Shown: positions 1-8,276 of the stretch, in pieces | Position numbering within the stretch: the first letter of the stretch is position 1 | How the letters are laid out: every line of letters starts with the position of its first letter | NCBI RefSeq assembly: GCF_033705735.1 | Contig: NZ_CP131130.1 | Span: 2,483,001-2,547,000 of the forward strand | Source: Shinella zoogloeoides | GTDB lineage: Bacteria > Pseudomonadota > Alphaproteobacteria > Rhizobiales > Rhizobiaceae | Reading direction: 5' to 3' | Length of the DNA: 64,000 nucleotides | The notes under the pieces: generated by a model | What the model was told of the DNA's origin: nothing | The model's database searches: none | What the model saw: the letters and a program-made list of their open reading frames with translations, nothing else | Position numbers and translations under genes: made by a program

Positions 1-2
1 TC

Positions 3-740
3 ACCGCCGAGCATGGCGGCGGCAAGAGCCATTTCACCGCCGCCCTTTCCAGCCTCGACCGGGGCAAGGTGGATTTCACGCTGATCGGCCTGCCCCGCAC
101 GCAGCTCGAGGCCGACAACCGGCTCTTCGACCTCACCGCCGGCCATATCCGGCCGCTCCTCGGCGGCGAGATCGGCGCGACGCTGCAATATCGCACGAAC
201 CGCATTCCCGCCGGCCAGCAGGAACGGCTCAATCGCTATCCCGCCCATGTGCTGCGCGGCTCGCTGGCCTATGGCCGCACCTTCGCCGAGGCCGTCACGC
301 TGATGGCGGAGGCCGGCGTCCTGCGCATCGGCAGCCCGGAACTCGGCAGGACGGTCGAGCGCAGCCGCCCCTTCCTGAAGGCGGAACTTGCCGTCCAGCT
401 CCCGCGCGACACCGTCTTCAAGGCGAAGCTCGCGCGCGACATCCAGCTCGCCGATATCGACGACCCGCTCGGCGAGGACGTGCGCACGGTCGGCCTCTCG
501 CTGGAAACGGCGCTGACGGAAAAGCTCAAGCTCGGCCTTGCCTTCGAACACGCCTATAGCGACTGGCTCTATTACGACTACCGCACCCACACGACCGCGA
601 CGACCGCGACCCTCACCTATACGCTGGCGAAGGGCGCGGCCGTGGCGCTGGAATACAGCCACCTCGTCCGCCGCGAAACGGACAAGGCCGCCAACTTCAA
701 GGTCGACGGCCTCGCGATGCGGCTCTCGGGCTCGTTCTGA
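3..740 (+). CDS. Outer-membrane beta-barrel protein, 5' end cut by the window
   Basis: The reading frame is open to the left edge, so the true start and signal peptide lie outside the window. About 245 codons are visible. They encode alternating polar/hydrophobic stretches of 8-12 residues separated by short turns rich in Gly, Asp and Arg. The protein ends in an aromatic residue (final residues LSGSF), as many outer-membrane barrels do so that the BAM machinery can recognise them. There are no long hydrophobic helices and no catalytic motif. It most resembles the outer membrane beta-barrel (BBP2-type) proteins common in rhizobia, whose substrates are mostly unknown. The next gene is convergent, three bases away. 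The barrel fold is likely; the function is unknown. Confidence 0.65.
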   Translation, partial: TAEHGGGKSHFTAALSSLDRGKVDFTLIGLPRTQLEADNRLFDLTAGHIRPLLGGEIGATLQYRTNRIPAGQQERLNRYPAHVLRGSLAYGRTFAEAVTLMAEAGVLRIGSPELGRTVERSRPFLKAELAVQLPRDTVFKAKLARDIQLADIDDPLGEDVRTVGLSLETALTEKLKLGLAFEHAYSDWLYYDYRTHTTATTATLTYTLAKGAAVALEYSHLVRRETDKAANFKVDGLAMRLSGSF

Positions 741-743
741 GGC

Positions 744-1190
744 TCACCATTCGAGTTCGAGATGCGGCCGGCCGTTCGAGGTCTTCTCGATGGTCCGCCC
801 CGTCTCGTCGATGGTGCAGCTCACGCGCTGGCGGAAGGCCGAGAAGCTTTCGAAGGTCACCACATCCACCGGCTCGTCGAAATGCAGCGTCATTCGGTAA
901 CGGCCCGGCTGGCTGGTGATCGCCTGAATGCCGAGAACCTCCGCATCGAACGGCTGGCCGAGATAGTGGCCCCGCACGCGCGAGCCCAGCATCCACGGAT
1001 CGAAGGGCGGCCGGTTGCCGACGGCGGCGTGCAGCGTGTTCCAGTCGCGAAAGCCGTATTGCGCGGCGATCAGCTCCAGTGCGCGGGAATGGGAAATGTC
1101 CTGCCCCTCGGCGGAAAAGCGCGCGCGCAGCCGCTTCGCCTGGTCCTTCAGGGCGTCGAGGGATGGTAGTGGCGTCGATGATGGACGCAT
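744..1190 (-). CDS. Glyoxalase-superfamily-related small protein
   Basis: About 148 residues. The N-terminal part (SLDALKDQAKRLR, then ISHSRALELIA and FRDWNTLHAA) matches a short helical domain found in proteins annotated as glyoxalase-superfamily proteins. The rest is a small beta-rich region with an RVRGHYLGQPFDAEVLG stretch. No complete set of metal ligands for a true glyoxalase is visible, so the enzymatic role is uncertain. The start was placed at MRPSST because GGAGAG lies just upstream; a longer reading to 1307 is open but has no comparable ribosome site. It is convergent with the barrel gene on its left. Confidence 0.6.
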   Translation of the reverse strand: MRPSSTPLPSLDALKDQAKRLRARFSAEGQDISHSRALELIAAQYGFRDWNTLHAAVGNRPPFDPWMLGSRVRGHYLGQPFDAEVLGIQAITSQPGRYRMTLHFDEPVDVVTFESFSAFRQRVSCTIDETGRTIEKTSNGRPHLELEW

Positions 1191-1379
1191 GTCGTCTCTC
1201 CAGTCGGTGCATGCGTCGTTTCGGAGGGAGTCCGCATTGCCGCCGGTTCGCATGCCTGATGCTGGAAGACCGATCGTTTCTGAGAGAGACTTCACCAAAG
1301 CTTGCACTCGCGGACGGCAGGGGCTCTCACCCTGCCGTCCCGATAACGCAGCAAGCCGGAAAAGTCAAATTGCGCGGGG

Positions 1380-1967
1380 TCAAGCCGCCTTGCGCAACGG
1401 CGCCGAAAGGCGCCGGCCGCTCGCGACGAGCATGCCGGCCGCGCCGGCCAGCCAGCCGTCCTTCAGCTCCAGCGCCAGGAAGCGGCGGCGCTCGAAGGGG
1501 CCGGGCATGACGAGATGCTGCGCCCTGTCGGCGAAGAAACCGAAGCGCTCGTAATATTCCGGATCGCCGACCAGCAGCACCGCGCCGTGCCCGCGGTCGC
1601 GCGCCTCGGTAATCGCCGCGCGCATCAGCGCACCGCCGATGCCCTTGCCCTCATGCGCGCAATCGACGGCGAGCGGGCCGAGCAGCAAGGCCGGCACGGC
1701 ATTGCCGTCGGCATCGACACCCGCCTCGACATCCCACAGGCGCACCGTCCCGATGACATGGCCGTCCGCATCGCGCGCGACGAGGGCGAGGCCCTCGGCC
1801 GGCAAGCGGCCCCGGCGCAGCTTTTCCGAGGATTTGCGGAAGCGGGCCTCGCCCATGACGCGGTCGAGCAGACGCTCGCGCGCGACGACGTCGCCGGCAT
1901 TTTCCCGGTCGATGGTGAAGGCAGCATGCGCGAAGAACGCGCGGACAGAATCAAGAACAGTGGCCAT
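1380..1967 (-). CDS. GNAT family N-acetyltransferase (YhbS-like)
   Basis: A 195-residue single-domain acetyltransferase. The acetyl-CoA binding loop is visible around residues 95-115 (LLGPLAVDCAHEGKGIGGALM, with the Q/RxxGxG/A-type turn HEGKGIGGAL), followed by VLLVGDPEYYERFGF, which is typical of the YhbS group. The acceptor is unknown; members may acetylate small molecules or protein N-termini in the cytoplasm. It lies downstream of ornithine decarboxylase on the same strand, but a perfect hairpin between the two genes argues for separate transcripts. The family is clear; the substrate is not. Confidence 0.85.
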   Translation of the reverse strand: MATVLDSVRAFFAHAAFTIDRENAGDVVARERLLDRVMGEARFRKSSEKLRRGRLPAEGLALVARDADGHVIGTVRLWDVEAGVDADGNAVPALLLGPLAVDCAHEGKGIGGALMRAAITEARDRGHGAVLLVGDPEYYERFGFFADRAQHLVMPGPFERRRFLALELKDGWLAGAAGMLVASGRRLSAPLRKAA

Positions 1968-2024
1968 CTTGGCCTCCCGAACTCAAAACCGATTCAAACG
2001 GTATCCGGAATGAATTGTGAAGCT

Positions 2025-2050
2025 GGCGCTCCCGCAGGGACGGGAGCGCC
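2025..2050 (-). terminator. Hairpin after ornithine decarboxylase
   Basis: A perfect 10-base inverted repeat (GGCGCTCCCG and CGGGAGCGCC) with a six-base loop starts 6 bases past the decarboxylase stop codon. The bases that follow on the minus strand are not a clean T run, so it may be a weak or Rho-assisted terminator. Confidence 0.5.
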
Positions 2051-2056
2051 CGGTCG

Positions 2057-3190
2057 TCAGATGACGTAGGCCTTGAGCGGCTCGAAGCCGTTGAAGGCGA
2101 CGGCCGAATAGGTCGTCGTATAGGCGCCGGTGCCCTCGATCAGAACCTCGTCGCCGATCGAAAGGGTGATCGGCAGCGGATACATGTTCTTCTCGTACAT
2201 CACGTCGGCCGAATCGCAGGTCGGGCCGGCGAGCACGCAGGGCTCCATCTCGTCCGCGTCGCGCTCGGTGCGGATCGGGTAGCGGATCGCCTCGTCCATG
2301 GTTTCGGCGAGGCCGCCGAACTTGCCGATGTCGAGGAAGACCCAGCGGTGGTTGTCGTTGTCCGACTTCTTCGAGACGAGGACGACTTCCGCCTTGATCA
2401 CGCCCGCATTGCCGACCATGCCGCGGCCCGGCTCGATGATGGTTTCCGGGATCTGGTTGCCGAAGTGCTTCTTCAGCGCACCGAAGATCGCCTGGCCATA
2501 GGCTTCGGCGGACGGAACGTCGCGCAGGTACTTCGTCGGGAAGCCGCCGCCCATATTGACCATCTTCAGCTCGATGCCCTGCTTGGCAAGCTGCACGAAG
2601 ACGCGCTTGGCATCGGCAAGGGCCGAATCCCAGGCGTCGAGCTTCGTCATCTGCGAGCCGACATGGAACGAGACGCCGTAGGACGTGAGGCCCAGCTGGT
2701 GCGCATAGACGAGCACGTCGACGGCCATCTGCGGCACGCAGCCGAACTTGCGCGACAGCGGCCATTCGGCGCCTTCGCCATCGGTCAGGACGCGGCAGAA
2801 GACACGCGCGCCGGGGGCGGCGCGCGAAATCTTCTCGACTTCCTCATGGCTGTCGACAGCGAAGAGCGAGACGCCGAGCGCATGGGCCTTAGCGACGTCG
2901 CGTTCCTTCTTGATCGTGTTGCCGAAGGAGATGCGCGAAGCGGTCGCGCCGGCATCGAGCGCCATTTCGATCTCGGCGACGGACGCGCAATCGAAGTTGG
3001 AGCCCATGGAGGCGAGGAGGCGCAGGATTTCCGGCGCCGGGTTGGCCTTCACGGCATAGTAGATCGCGCTGTCGGGCAGCGCATGGCGGAAGGCCTTGAA
3101 GTTGTCGCGCACGACATCGAGGTCGACCACGAGGCACGGGCCGTCGGGACGTCGGGTGTTCAGGAAGTCGATAATACGTGCAGAAGCCAT
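2057..3190 (-). CDS. odc2: Ornithine decarboxylase, PLP alanine-racemase fold
   Basis: 377 residues, the usual size for the rhizobial short decarboxylases that turn ornithine (and often lysine) into putrescine/cadaverine. The PLP lysine lies in YYAVKANP, near residue 50. The HVGSQ motif, the glycine-rich phosphate loop MVNMGGGFP and the EPGRGMV motif follow. The C-terminal CDSADV segment supplies the active-site cysteine from the partner subunit, so the enzyme works as a dimer with shared sites. The start MASARIIDFLN was chosen because it gives the family length; five extra in-frame residues from an earlier ATG are possible. The long untranslated leader (separate entry) suggests RNA-level control by polyamines. 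Confidence 0.93.
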   Translation of the reverse strand: MASARIIDFLNTRRPDGPCLVVDLDVVRDNFKAFRHALPDSAIYYAVKANPAPEILRLLASMGSNFDCASVAEIEMALDAGATASRISFGNTIKKERDVAKAHALGVSLFAVDSHEEVEKISRAAPGARVFCRVLTDGEGAEWPLSRKFGCVPQMAVDVLVYAHQLGLTSYGVSFHVGSQMTKLDAWDSALADAKRVFVQLAKQGIELKMVNMGGGFPTKYLRDVPSAEAYGQAIFGALKKHFGNQIPETIIEPGRGMVGNAGVIKAEVVLVSKKSDNDNHRWVFLDIGKFGGLAETMDEAIRYPIRTERDADEMEPCVLAGPTCDSADVMYEKNMYPLPITLSIGDEVLIEGTGAYTTTYSAVAFNGFEPLKAYVI

Positions 3191-3560
3191 CTCGGTATTC
3201 CCCATATCCAGGTTGCTCCGGGGAAACCCCAGAGGACAAAGGGCAGATGCGGCAACGCTCTGGAACCAGCCGGTGGAGACCCCGGAACCAAGCATGCGCA
3301 AATGCGCGAACGGTGAACCGAAGCCCGCCTAGGCTTCAATTCGGCTTTGTCTGCCATGGATTGGTGGGAAACCCGACCGCACTTCCGGCAATGAAGGTGT
3401 GCCTCTTCAGTAACCCCGGCTGATGGAAAGCCGGCAGACACCAGAAAGGCCCGCACCGTCGTTGCTTCAAGATGTCCTCGCATTTCCCGGTTGGCCGGAA
3501 TAGCGACTGGAGCGGTTAGGTCCAGGTACCTTACCGATGATCCTCACCAAATCGAGGGTC
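3191..3560 (-). promoter_or_regulatory. Long structured leader of the decarboxylase gene, candidate speF element
   Basis: About 600 bases separate the decarboxylase from the divergent lysR gene, and nothing in them looks coding. The part next to odc2 is rich in short hairpins: CTCCGGGG/CCCCAGAG at 3216-3234 (loop AAA) lies about 25 bases before the start codon, and GAAGCC/GGCTTC lies at 3320-3337. In alphaproteobacteria a conserved cis-acting RNA called speF is known upstream of ornithine decarboxylase genes, which makes this a good candidate position. The match to the published speF structure was not checked, so only position and stem content support the call. Confidence 0.4.
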
Positions 3561-3791
3561 GGCGGACACCCACAGGCACGTGCGACTTTGGGCAAGCGCG
3601 GAGATAAGAAGAATCGCTGTCGTAATCAAGAGGTTTTTTGCAGGCTGCTATTGAAAATATTGTGACAGCCACGACATTCGCCGGACTGGTTTTTGAAGAT
3701 CGTTTATAACATGCCGGCCACCGCATTTCGGCCGGAGGCTCGCCGACCTCGCATCCCGCCGGGATGGGCGCGGGCAGCCAAGTGGGGATAC

Positions 3792-4697
3792 ATGGATACA
3801 CTGACCCGAATCCGGGCCTTTATCGACGTCGTCGACGCCGAAGGCTTTTCCGCCGCCTCGCGCAAGACCGGCCGGTCCAAGGCGCTGCTGTCGAAATATG
3901 TGCGCGAACTGGAGGACGAGCTGGGAACGCTCCTGCTCAACCGCACGACCCGCCAGTTCTCGATGACCGAGGCGGGCCATACCTATTACCGCACCGCCTC
4001 CGACATCCTGAAGGAGATCGACAACCTCGCCGATCTCGTGCGCGAGAAGAACACGGACCTGCGCGGCAAGCTGAAGGTCTCCGCCCCCCGCACCTTCGTC
4101 GATGCCGATATCGGCCAGTCGCTGATCGATTTCGGCCGCGAGCATCCCGAGCTCTCGCTGGAGATCGTTTCGGACGACCGCTTCGTCGATCTCGTCGAGG
4201 AAGGCTTCGACGTGGCGATCCGCATCACGCGGCTGGAGGACTCCGCCCTCATCGCCCGCAAGCTCGGCGATTTCTACCTGAAGATCTGCGTGACCGAGGA
4301 ATTCCTCGAACATGCCGGCCCGATCAACCATCCGAGCGATCTCGCCCGCCTGCCCTGCATCATCGACACCAACGGCAGGTCGCACAGCAACTGGCGCTTC
4401 ATCGACGACAAGGGCGCAAGCTTTTCCGTTCCGGTCGCCGGCCATATCGAAGTGAACAGCCCGACGGCGGCCGTGCGCGCGGCGGCAAGCGGCCTCGGCG
4501 TCGCGCAGGTGCCGGCCTTCATCGCCCGCCCCTGCCTCGATTCGGGCCGCATCGTCTCGATCCTGGAGGATTATCTTCCGACGGACCGCGGCATCTATGC
4601 GATCTATCCGCACCGGCGCTACCTGCCGGCCAAGGTGCGCACATTCGTCGATTTCCTGCACGCCTGGTTCCGCCGCAATCCGGGCGTGGAAGCATAG
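3792..4697 (+). CDS. LysR-family transcriptional regulator
   Basis: 301 residues from MDTLTRIRAFIDVV. Residues 1-60 form the winged helix-turn-helix (FSAASRKTGRSKALLSKYVRELEDELGTLLLNR is spread over this part). Residues 88-295 form the substrate-binding fold, with the VSAPRTF entry strand of the CrgA/YafC-like branch. The start was chosen because GGGGAT lies just upstream; the frame stays open to 3693 but without a ribosome site. It is divergent from odc2 across about 600 bases, so it could regulate odc2, itself, or the downstream metal-export pair; nothing in the sequence decides. Confidence 0.88.
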   Translation: MDTLTRIRAFIDVVDAEGFSAASRKTGRSKALLSKYVRELEDELGTLLLNRTTRQFSMTEAGHTYYRTASDILKEIDNLADLVREKNTDLRGKLKVSAPRTFVDADIGQSLIDFGREHPELSLEIVSDDRFVDLVEEGFDVAIRITRLEDSALIARKLGDFYLKICVTEEFLEHAGPINHPSDLARLPCIIDTNGRSHSNWRFIDDKGASFSVPVAGHIEVNSPTAAVRAAASGLGVAQVPAFIARPCLDSGRIVSILEDYLPTDRGIYAIYPHRRYLPAKVRTFVDFLHAWFRRNPGVEA

Positions 4698-4771
4698 CAA
4701 GGTCCCAATTCCGACCCATTTCCGTTCCATTCATCCGGCCGATTCACGCCGCCCGGGAGGTTTGAAAACCC

Positions 4772-5413
4772 ATGCGATTCCTTCCTCTTCTCGTCGCCGG
4801 CACGGCCCTTCTTGCCCCCGTCGCCGCGCTGGCGCATCCGCACATCTTCGCCGAAGCCCGGCTGGAGGTGGTCGCGGATGAAGGGGGGACGATCAGCGAG
4901 CTGCGCAATGTCTGGCGCTTCGACGAGATGTTCTCGGCCAGCGTCGTCATGGATTTCGACAAGAACAGCAACGGCCAGCTCGATCCGGACGAACTGGCCG
5001 AGGTCGGCAAGACGGTGCTCGAATCGCTGGAGGAGTTCAACTACTACACGACGATCACCGAGGACGGCAGGACGCTGAAGGTCGCCAAGCCGGACGTGAT
5101 CAATGTCGACTTCAAGGACGGCCAGCTCCTGATGTTCTTCACGGTCAAGCCCGGCGAGGTCATGCCGCTCAAGGGCAAGCTCACCTTCGGCGTCTACGAT
5201 CCCACCATGTATGCCTCGATGGACTTCGCCTCCGACAGCGATCTCGTGACCGTCGGCGACAAGCTCGATGCCTGCAAGCATCAGGTGGTGCGGCCGGATC
5301 CCGACGAAGTGCTCTCGCAGAACCAGAGCAGCCTGACCGACGCCTTCTTCAACGACCCGACCGGCACCGACATGTCGAAACTCTTCGCCACCCGGCTGGA
5401 GGTCACATGCTGA
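4772..5413 (+). CDS. DUF1007 family periplasmic protein
   Basis: 213 residues. The first 21 form a signal peptide ending ...AALA, followed by HPHIFAEARLE, the histidine-containing start that defines the DUF1007 family. DKNSNGQLDPDEL around residues 62-74 reads like an EF-hand-type loop. The role is not established, but DUF1007 genes repeatedly sit before RcnA/NicO-type nickel-cobalt transporters, and here the reading frame overlaps such a gene by seven bases. That suggests a periplasmic metal-binding partner. A GGGAGG ribosome site precedes the start. Confidence 0.8.
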   Translation: MRFLPLLVAGTALLAPVAALAHPHIFAEARLEVVADEGGTISELRNVWRFDEMFSASVVMDFDKNSNGQLDPDELAEVGKTVLESLEEFNYYTTITEDGRTLKVAKPDVINVDFKDGQLLMFFTVKPGEVMPLKGKLTFGVYDPTMYASMDFASDSDLVTVGDKLDACKHQVVRPDPDEVLSQNQSSLTDAFFNDPTGTDMSKLFATRLEVTC

Positions 5414-6396
5414 GTCGCGGCCGTGCCCTTTCGCTTGTCACGCTGGCTCTTGCCGTCGCGGCGACGGCAACCCTCGCCCACGCCCAGTCGCCGCTCGGCA
5501 TCGGCTCGGCGGAGCCCGGCTTCAACACGACCGGCGCCTTCGGCGGCCTCTTTGCCTGGATCAACGCGCAGCAGCAGGGCTTCTACCGGCTGATGACCGG
5601 CGCGCTGAAGGACATGCGCCAGAACCCCTGGGCGGCCTCGACGCTCGTGACACTTTCCTTCGCCTACGGCGTCTTCCATGCCGCCGGCCCCGGCCACGGC
5701 AAGGCGGTCATCTCCTCCTACATGCTGGCAAACGAGGTGGAGCTGAAGCGCGGTGTCGCTCTTTCCTTCCTCTCCTCCATCCTGCAGGGCGTCGTCGCCA
5801 TCCTGCTGGTGGGCGCCGCCTATCTCTTCCTGCGCGGCACCACGGTCTCGATGACGGACGCGACGCGGGCGCTGGAAACCGGCAGCTACGCCCTCATCGC
5901 CCTCTTCGGCGCATGGCTTCTCTTCCGCAAGCTCCGCCCCGCCCCCCGCGTCTCCAGGCTCGGCGTGCAGGCGGTCGAGGTGCGCGGCCATGCGCATCAT
6001 CACCATCATGCGGGCGAGGTTTGCTCGACCTGCGGCCACGCCCATGCGCCGGACCCGTCGCTGCTGAAAGGCGATCGCTTCGCGCTGCGCGAGGCGTGGT
6101 CGGCCATCGTCGCCGTGGGACTGCGCCCCTGCTCCGGCGCGCTCATCGTGCTGAGCTTCGCGCTTCTGAACGGCCTCTATCTCGGCGGCGTGCTCGCCGT
6201 GCTCGCCATGTCGATCGGCACGGCCATCACGGTCTCGACCCTCGCTACGCTCGCCGTCACCGCCAAGGGCGCGGCCGTGCGCTTCGCCGGCAACGGCTCG
6301 GCGGCGCTGCGCGTCGGCACCGCCATCGAGATCGCCGGGGCGGCGCTCGTGATGATCATGGGGCTGCTCCTGCTCGGAGCCTCGCTGCAGGGCTAA
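5407..6396 (+). CDS. Nickel/cobalt exporter, NicO/RcnA family
   Basis: 329 residues with a cleavable or anchor hydrophobic N-terminus and about six membrane helices. Family motifs are FHAAGPGHGKAVISSY near residue 98 and LRPCSGALIVL near residue 240. The cytoplasmic loop between them is rich in His and Cys (HAHHHHHAGEVCSTCGHAHA), consistent with binding Ni2+ or Co2+ during export. The gene starts inside the last codons of the DUF1007 gene (ATGCTGA overlap), so the two are translationally coupled. No rcnR-like regulator is adjacent. Which metal is carried cannot be told from sequence. Confidence 0.85.
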   Translation: MLSRGRALSLVTLALAVAATATLAHAQSPLGIGSAEPGFNTTGAFGGLFAWINAQQQGFYRLMTGALKDMRQNPWAASTLVTLSFAYGVFHAAGPGHGKAVISSYMLANEVELKRGVALSFLSSILQGVVAILLVGAAYLFLRGTTVSMTDATRALETGSYALIALFGAWLLFRKLRPAPRVSRLGVQAVEVRGHAHHHHHAGEVCSTCGHAHAPDPSLLKGDRFALREAWSAIVAVGLRPCSGALIVLSFALLNGLYLGGVLAVLAMSIGTAITVSTLATLAVTAKGAAVRFAGNGSAALRVGTAIEIAGAALVMIMGLLLLGASLQG

Positions 6397-6397
6397 A

Positions 6398-6441
6398 GCA
6401 ATTCCAGCAAAAGTGCGAAGCGGTTTTGCGTCCGGAATTGC
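6398..6441. repeat. Rhizobiales-type dispersed palindromic repeat
   Basis: GCAATTCC at the left and GGAATTGC at the right enclose inner complementary segments GCAAAA and TTTTGC, giving an interrupted hairpin. Elements with this AGCAATTCC...GGAATTGC form are common between genes in rhizobial genomes. It lies in the convergent gap after the nickel/cobalt exporter and may also act as a transcription stop. Confidence 0.6.
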
Positions 6442-6456
6442 GTTGAAACAGACGTT

Positions 6457-6669
6457 CTAGTTGCCGCGCTTGCGCTGGTAGCGCGCCCTGAGCCAGAAGA
6501 GCAGGAAGAAGCCGAGCACCAGCAGCGCGCCGAAGGCGCCCGCCAGCCACGGCGAGACATTGCCGAGCGCGACCATCATGCGCGGCAGGAAGTAGAACAC
6601 CACGCCCGTTCCGAGCAGGATGAACAGCGCCGCAAGCGCCGCCGACTTTCCCTTGGCCTCGCCGCTCAC
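6457..6669 (-). CDS. Small two-helix inner-membrane protein
   Basis: 70 residues read from a GTG codon whose GTGA overlaps the TGA of the acetyltransferase gene before it, giving tight translational coupling. The product is almost entirely two hydrophobic helices (AALAALFILLGTGVVFYFL, then AGAFGALLVLGFFLLFWL) joined by a short polar turn, with a basic tail RARYQRKRGN that should stay in the cytoplasm. No family was recognised. The clean overlap and conserved membrane layout argue that it is a real gene. Confidence 0.65.
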   Translation of the reverse strand: MSGEAKGKSAALAALFILLGTGVVFYFLPRMMVALGNVSPWLAGAFGALLVLGFFLLFWLRARYQRKRGN

Positions 6670-7358
6670 GCCGCGTCCGCCTTGGCGATCTCGGCGCGGA
6701 TATCCTCCAGCCTGCGCTTCTGCCGTCCCTCGGCATCGAAGTTCTCCGGCAGGAGCCAGGCATCGAAGGCCTTGGCGACGACCGGCCATTCACTGTCGAT
6801 GATCGAGAACCAGGCAGTATCGCGGTTCTCGCCCTTGGAGAGCATGTGCTGGCGGAAGACGCCTTCGAAGGTGAAGCCGAGACGGGCGGCGGTGCGCTTG
6901 CTGGCCGCGTTGTCGTTATGGCACTTCCACTCGTAGCGGCGATAGCCGAGATCCTCGAAGACATGCCTGGCGAGGAGATACTGCGCCTCGGTGGAGAGCG
7001 GCGAGCGCGACATGCCCCCGCCATGGGCGATGCCGCCGATCTCGACCACGCCATTGGCCGGGTCGGGCCGCATGTAATGCGCCATGCCGACTGGCTTGCC
7101 GCTCGCCTTGTCGACGATGACCTCGCGCACCCAGCCGGACTTGATCGCGCCTTCCGACCACGTGTCGAAACCCTCGATGCCCGAGAAGTCGGCCTGCGTG
7201 AAGTAGCGCAGCAGCGGGTTGATCGCCATGCCGCCGAAGGCATCCCAGAGCGGCTGGAGGTGCCTGGCGCGATCATAGGGCTCGATGCGCACAGTGCGCC
7301 CTTCGAGCGTCACCGGCGCCGGCGGCGGGCAACCTTTCCAGTCCTTGAGATCGCGCAT
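6666..7358 (-). CDS. GNAT N-acetyltransferase, RimJ/RimL-like
   Basis: 230 residues. The fold is that of the RimJ/RimL branch: RTVRIEPYDRARHLQPLWDA at the start, strand VGMAHYMRPD, then VVEIGGIAHGGGMSRSPLSTEA, and the C-terminal signature HNDNAASKRTAARLGFTFEGVFRQH with its conserved Asn. Such enzymes acetylate protein N-termini or small amines. A near-perfect GGAGGA ribosome site seven bases upstream fixes the start at MRDLKDW. It forms a two-gene unit with the small membrane protein that overlaps its stop codon. Confidence 0.88.
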   Translation of the reverse strand: MRDLKDWKGCPPPAPVTLEGRTVRIEPYDRARHLQPLWDAFGGMAINPLLRYFTQADFSGIEGFDTWSEGAIKSGWVREVIVDKASGKPVGMAHYMRPDPANGVVEIGGIAHGGGMSRSPLSTEAQYLLARHVFEDLGYRRYEWKCHNDNAASKRTAARLGFTFEGVFRQHMLSKGENRDTAWFSIIDSEWPVVAKAFDAWLLPENFDAEGRQKRRLEDIRAEIAKADAA

Positions 7359-7416
7359 GAAAATCCTCCTTCGGTCCTGCCGAAGGGATAGAACAGCCGG
7401 CGGGCCGAAGCAATCG

Positions 7417-7448
7417 GCAAAGCAGGGAGCGGCGTTCGGCCGCTCCCC
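7417..7448 (-). terminator. Terminator after the TerB-like gene
   Basis: Perfect nine-base stem (GGGAGCGGC and GCCGCTCCC) with a five-base loop, 8 bases past the stop codon of the minus-strand gene, followed on that strand by TGCTTTGC. Confidence 0.55.
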
Positions 7449-7455
7449 GTAAATG

Positions 7456-8148
7456 TCAGACGGTCGCGGCCGAAACCGTCGCCTCGATATGGTCGACCAG
7501 CGCATCGGCAAGGCCGAGGCGCCCGGCGAGAAGATCGAGATAACCGCGCTCGGCGCGCGTCTTCGGCTCGATGGCGAGGCGAGAGGCGGTATAGAGCTCG
7601 ACGCGCTGCTCCTCGGTCGTCGCGGCCGCGACGATCGCGTCGAGATCGACCGGATTGGCAAGCTCGTCCTCGAGGAACCGGGCGGCGTCGGCGCCGAGCC
7701 CGGAGACCTTCAGCTTGTCCATGATGCGGGCGCGCTCGGCATCGTCGATATGGCCGTCGGCGCGCGAGGCGGCGATCATGGCGCGCACGAGGACGAGGGC
7801 GAAATCGGTGCCGACCGCCTCGGGATGGAAGCCGGAATCGGCCGGCGGCGGCAGGAGCTCCGGCGTACCGGCCTGCGCGGTCTCCGCCGGGTTCTGTCCG
7901 TCGCGATAATTCTTGTAGGCCTGGTAGCCGAGGCCGGCGATGGCGGCGAGGCTGCCGAGCTTCAACGCCGAGCCCGCGACCTTGCGCCCGCCATCCGTGC
8001 CGAGCAGCACGCCGGCAATGGCGATGGTGGCGAGCGGATTGTCCTTGGCGAGTTGGGTGACCTGGCCGGCGCGGTCGCGCACGGTTCCGCCCGCGCCCGG
8101 CACCTGCGAGCCGAGGAACTGGTCGAGCAACGTCTTGGGGTCGAACAT
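7456..8148 (-). CDS. DUF533 / TerB-like protein
   Basis: 230 residues. The N-terminal part (FDPKTLLDQFLG, then ATIAIAGVLLGT and LGSLAAIAGLGYQAYKNY) contains small hydrophobic segments that could contact the membrane. The C-terminal 130 residues form the all-helical TerB-like domain with the acidic metal-site sequence RADGHIDDAERARI. DUF533 proteins are widespread in proteobacteria, inner-membrane associated, and without assigned function. The start follows GGAGA at a good distance; a longer frame to 8196 lacks one. It forms its own unit with a terminator behind it. Confidence 0.8.
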   Translation of the reverse strand: MFDPKTLLDQFLGSQVPGAGGTVRDRAGQVTQLAKDNPLATIAIAGVLLGTDGGRKVAGSALKLGSLAAIAGLGYQAYKNYRDGQNPAETAQAGTPELLPPPADSGFHPEAVGTDFALVLVRAMIAASRADGHIDDAERARIMDKLKVSGLGADAARFLEDELANPVDLDAIVAAATTEEQRVELYTASRLAIEPKTRAERGYLDLLAGRLGLADALVDHIEATVSAATV

Positions 8149-8221
8149 GGGCGTCTCCGTTTCTCCTGTCGCGGCAAGAAGCCGGCTGCAAGGCAAGATA
8201 GGAGTGCCCCTTTCAAATTAC

Positions 8222-8255
8222 AAATGCATGACGGGCGGCCGATGGCCGCCCGTCC
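8222..8255 (-). terminator. Terminator after KDPG aldolase
   Basis: Perfect 11-base stem (GACGGGCGGCC and GGCCGCCCGTC) with the three-base loop GAT, followed on the minus strand by CATGCATTTG. Confidence 0.65.
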
Positions 8256-8276
8256 GCAATTCCGTCGATCCTGCCT

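Noticed and set aside
3160..3483. 107-codon frame on the minus strand running through the leader of odc2 and into its start
   Set aside because: It has no good ribosome site, odd Trp/Pro/Cys-rich content, and overlaps the start of a well-supported gene in another frame. A short peptide MADKAELKP inside it could be a leader peptide, but there is no evidence for that.
6398..6441. Hairpin after the nickel/cobalt exporter as a metal riboswitch
   Set aside because: It lies downstream, not upstream, of the exporter and matches a common rhizobial dispersed repeat.
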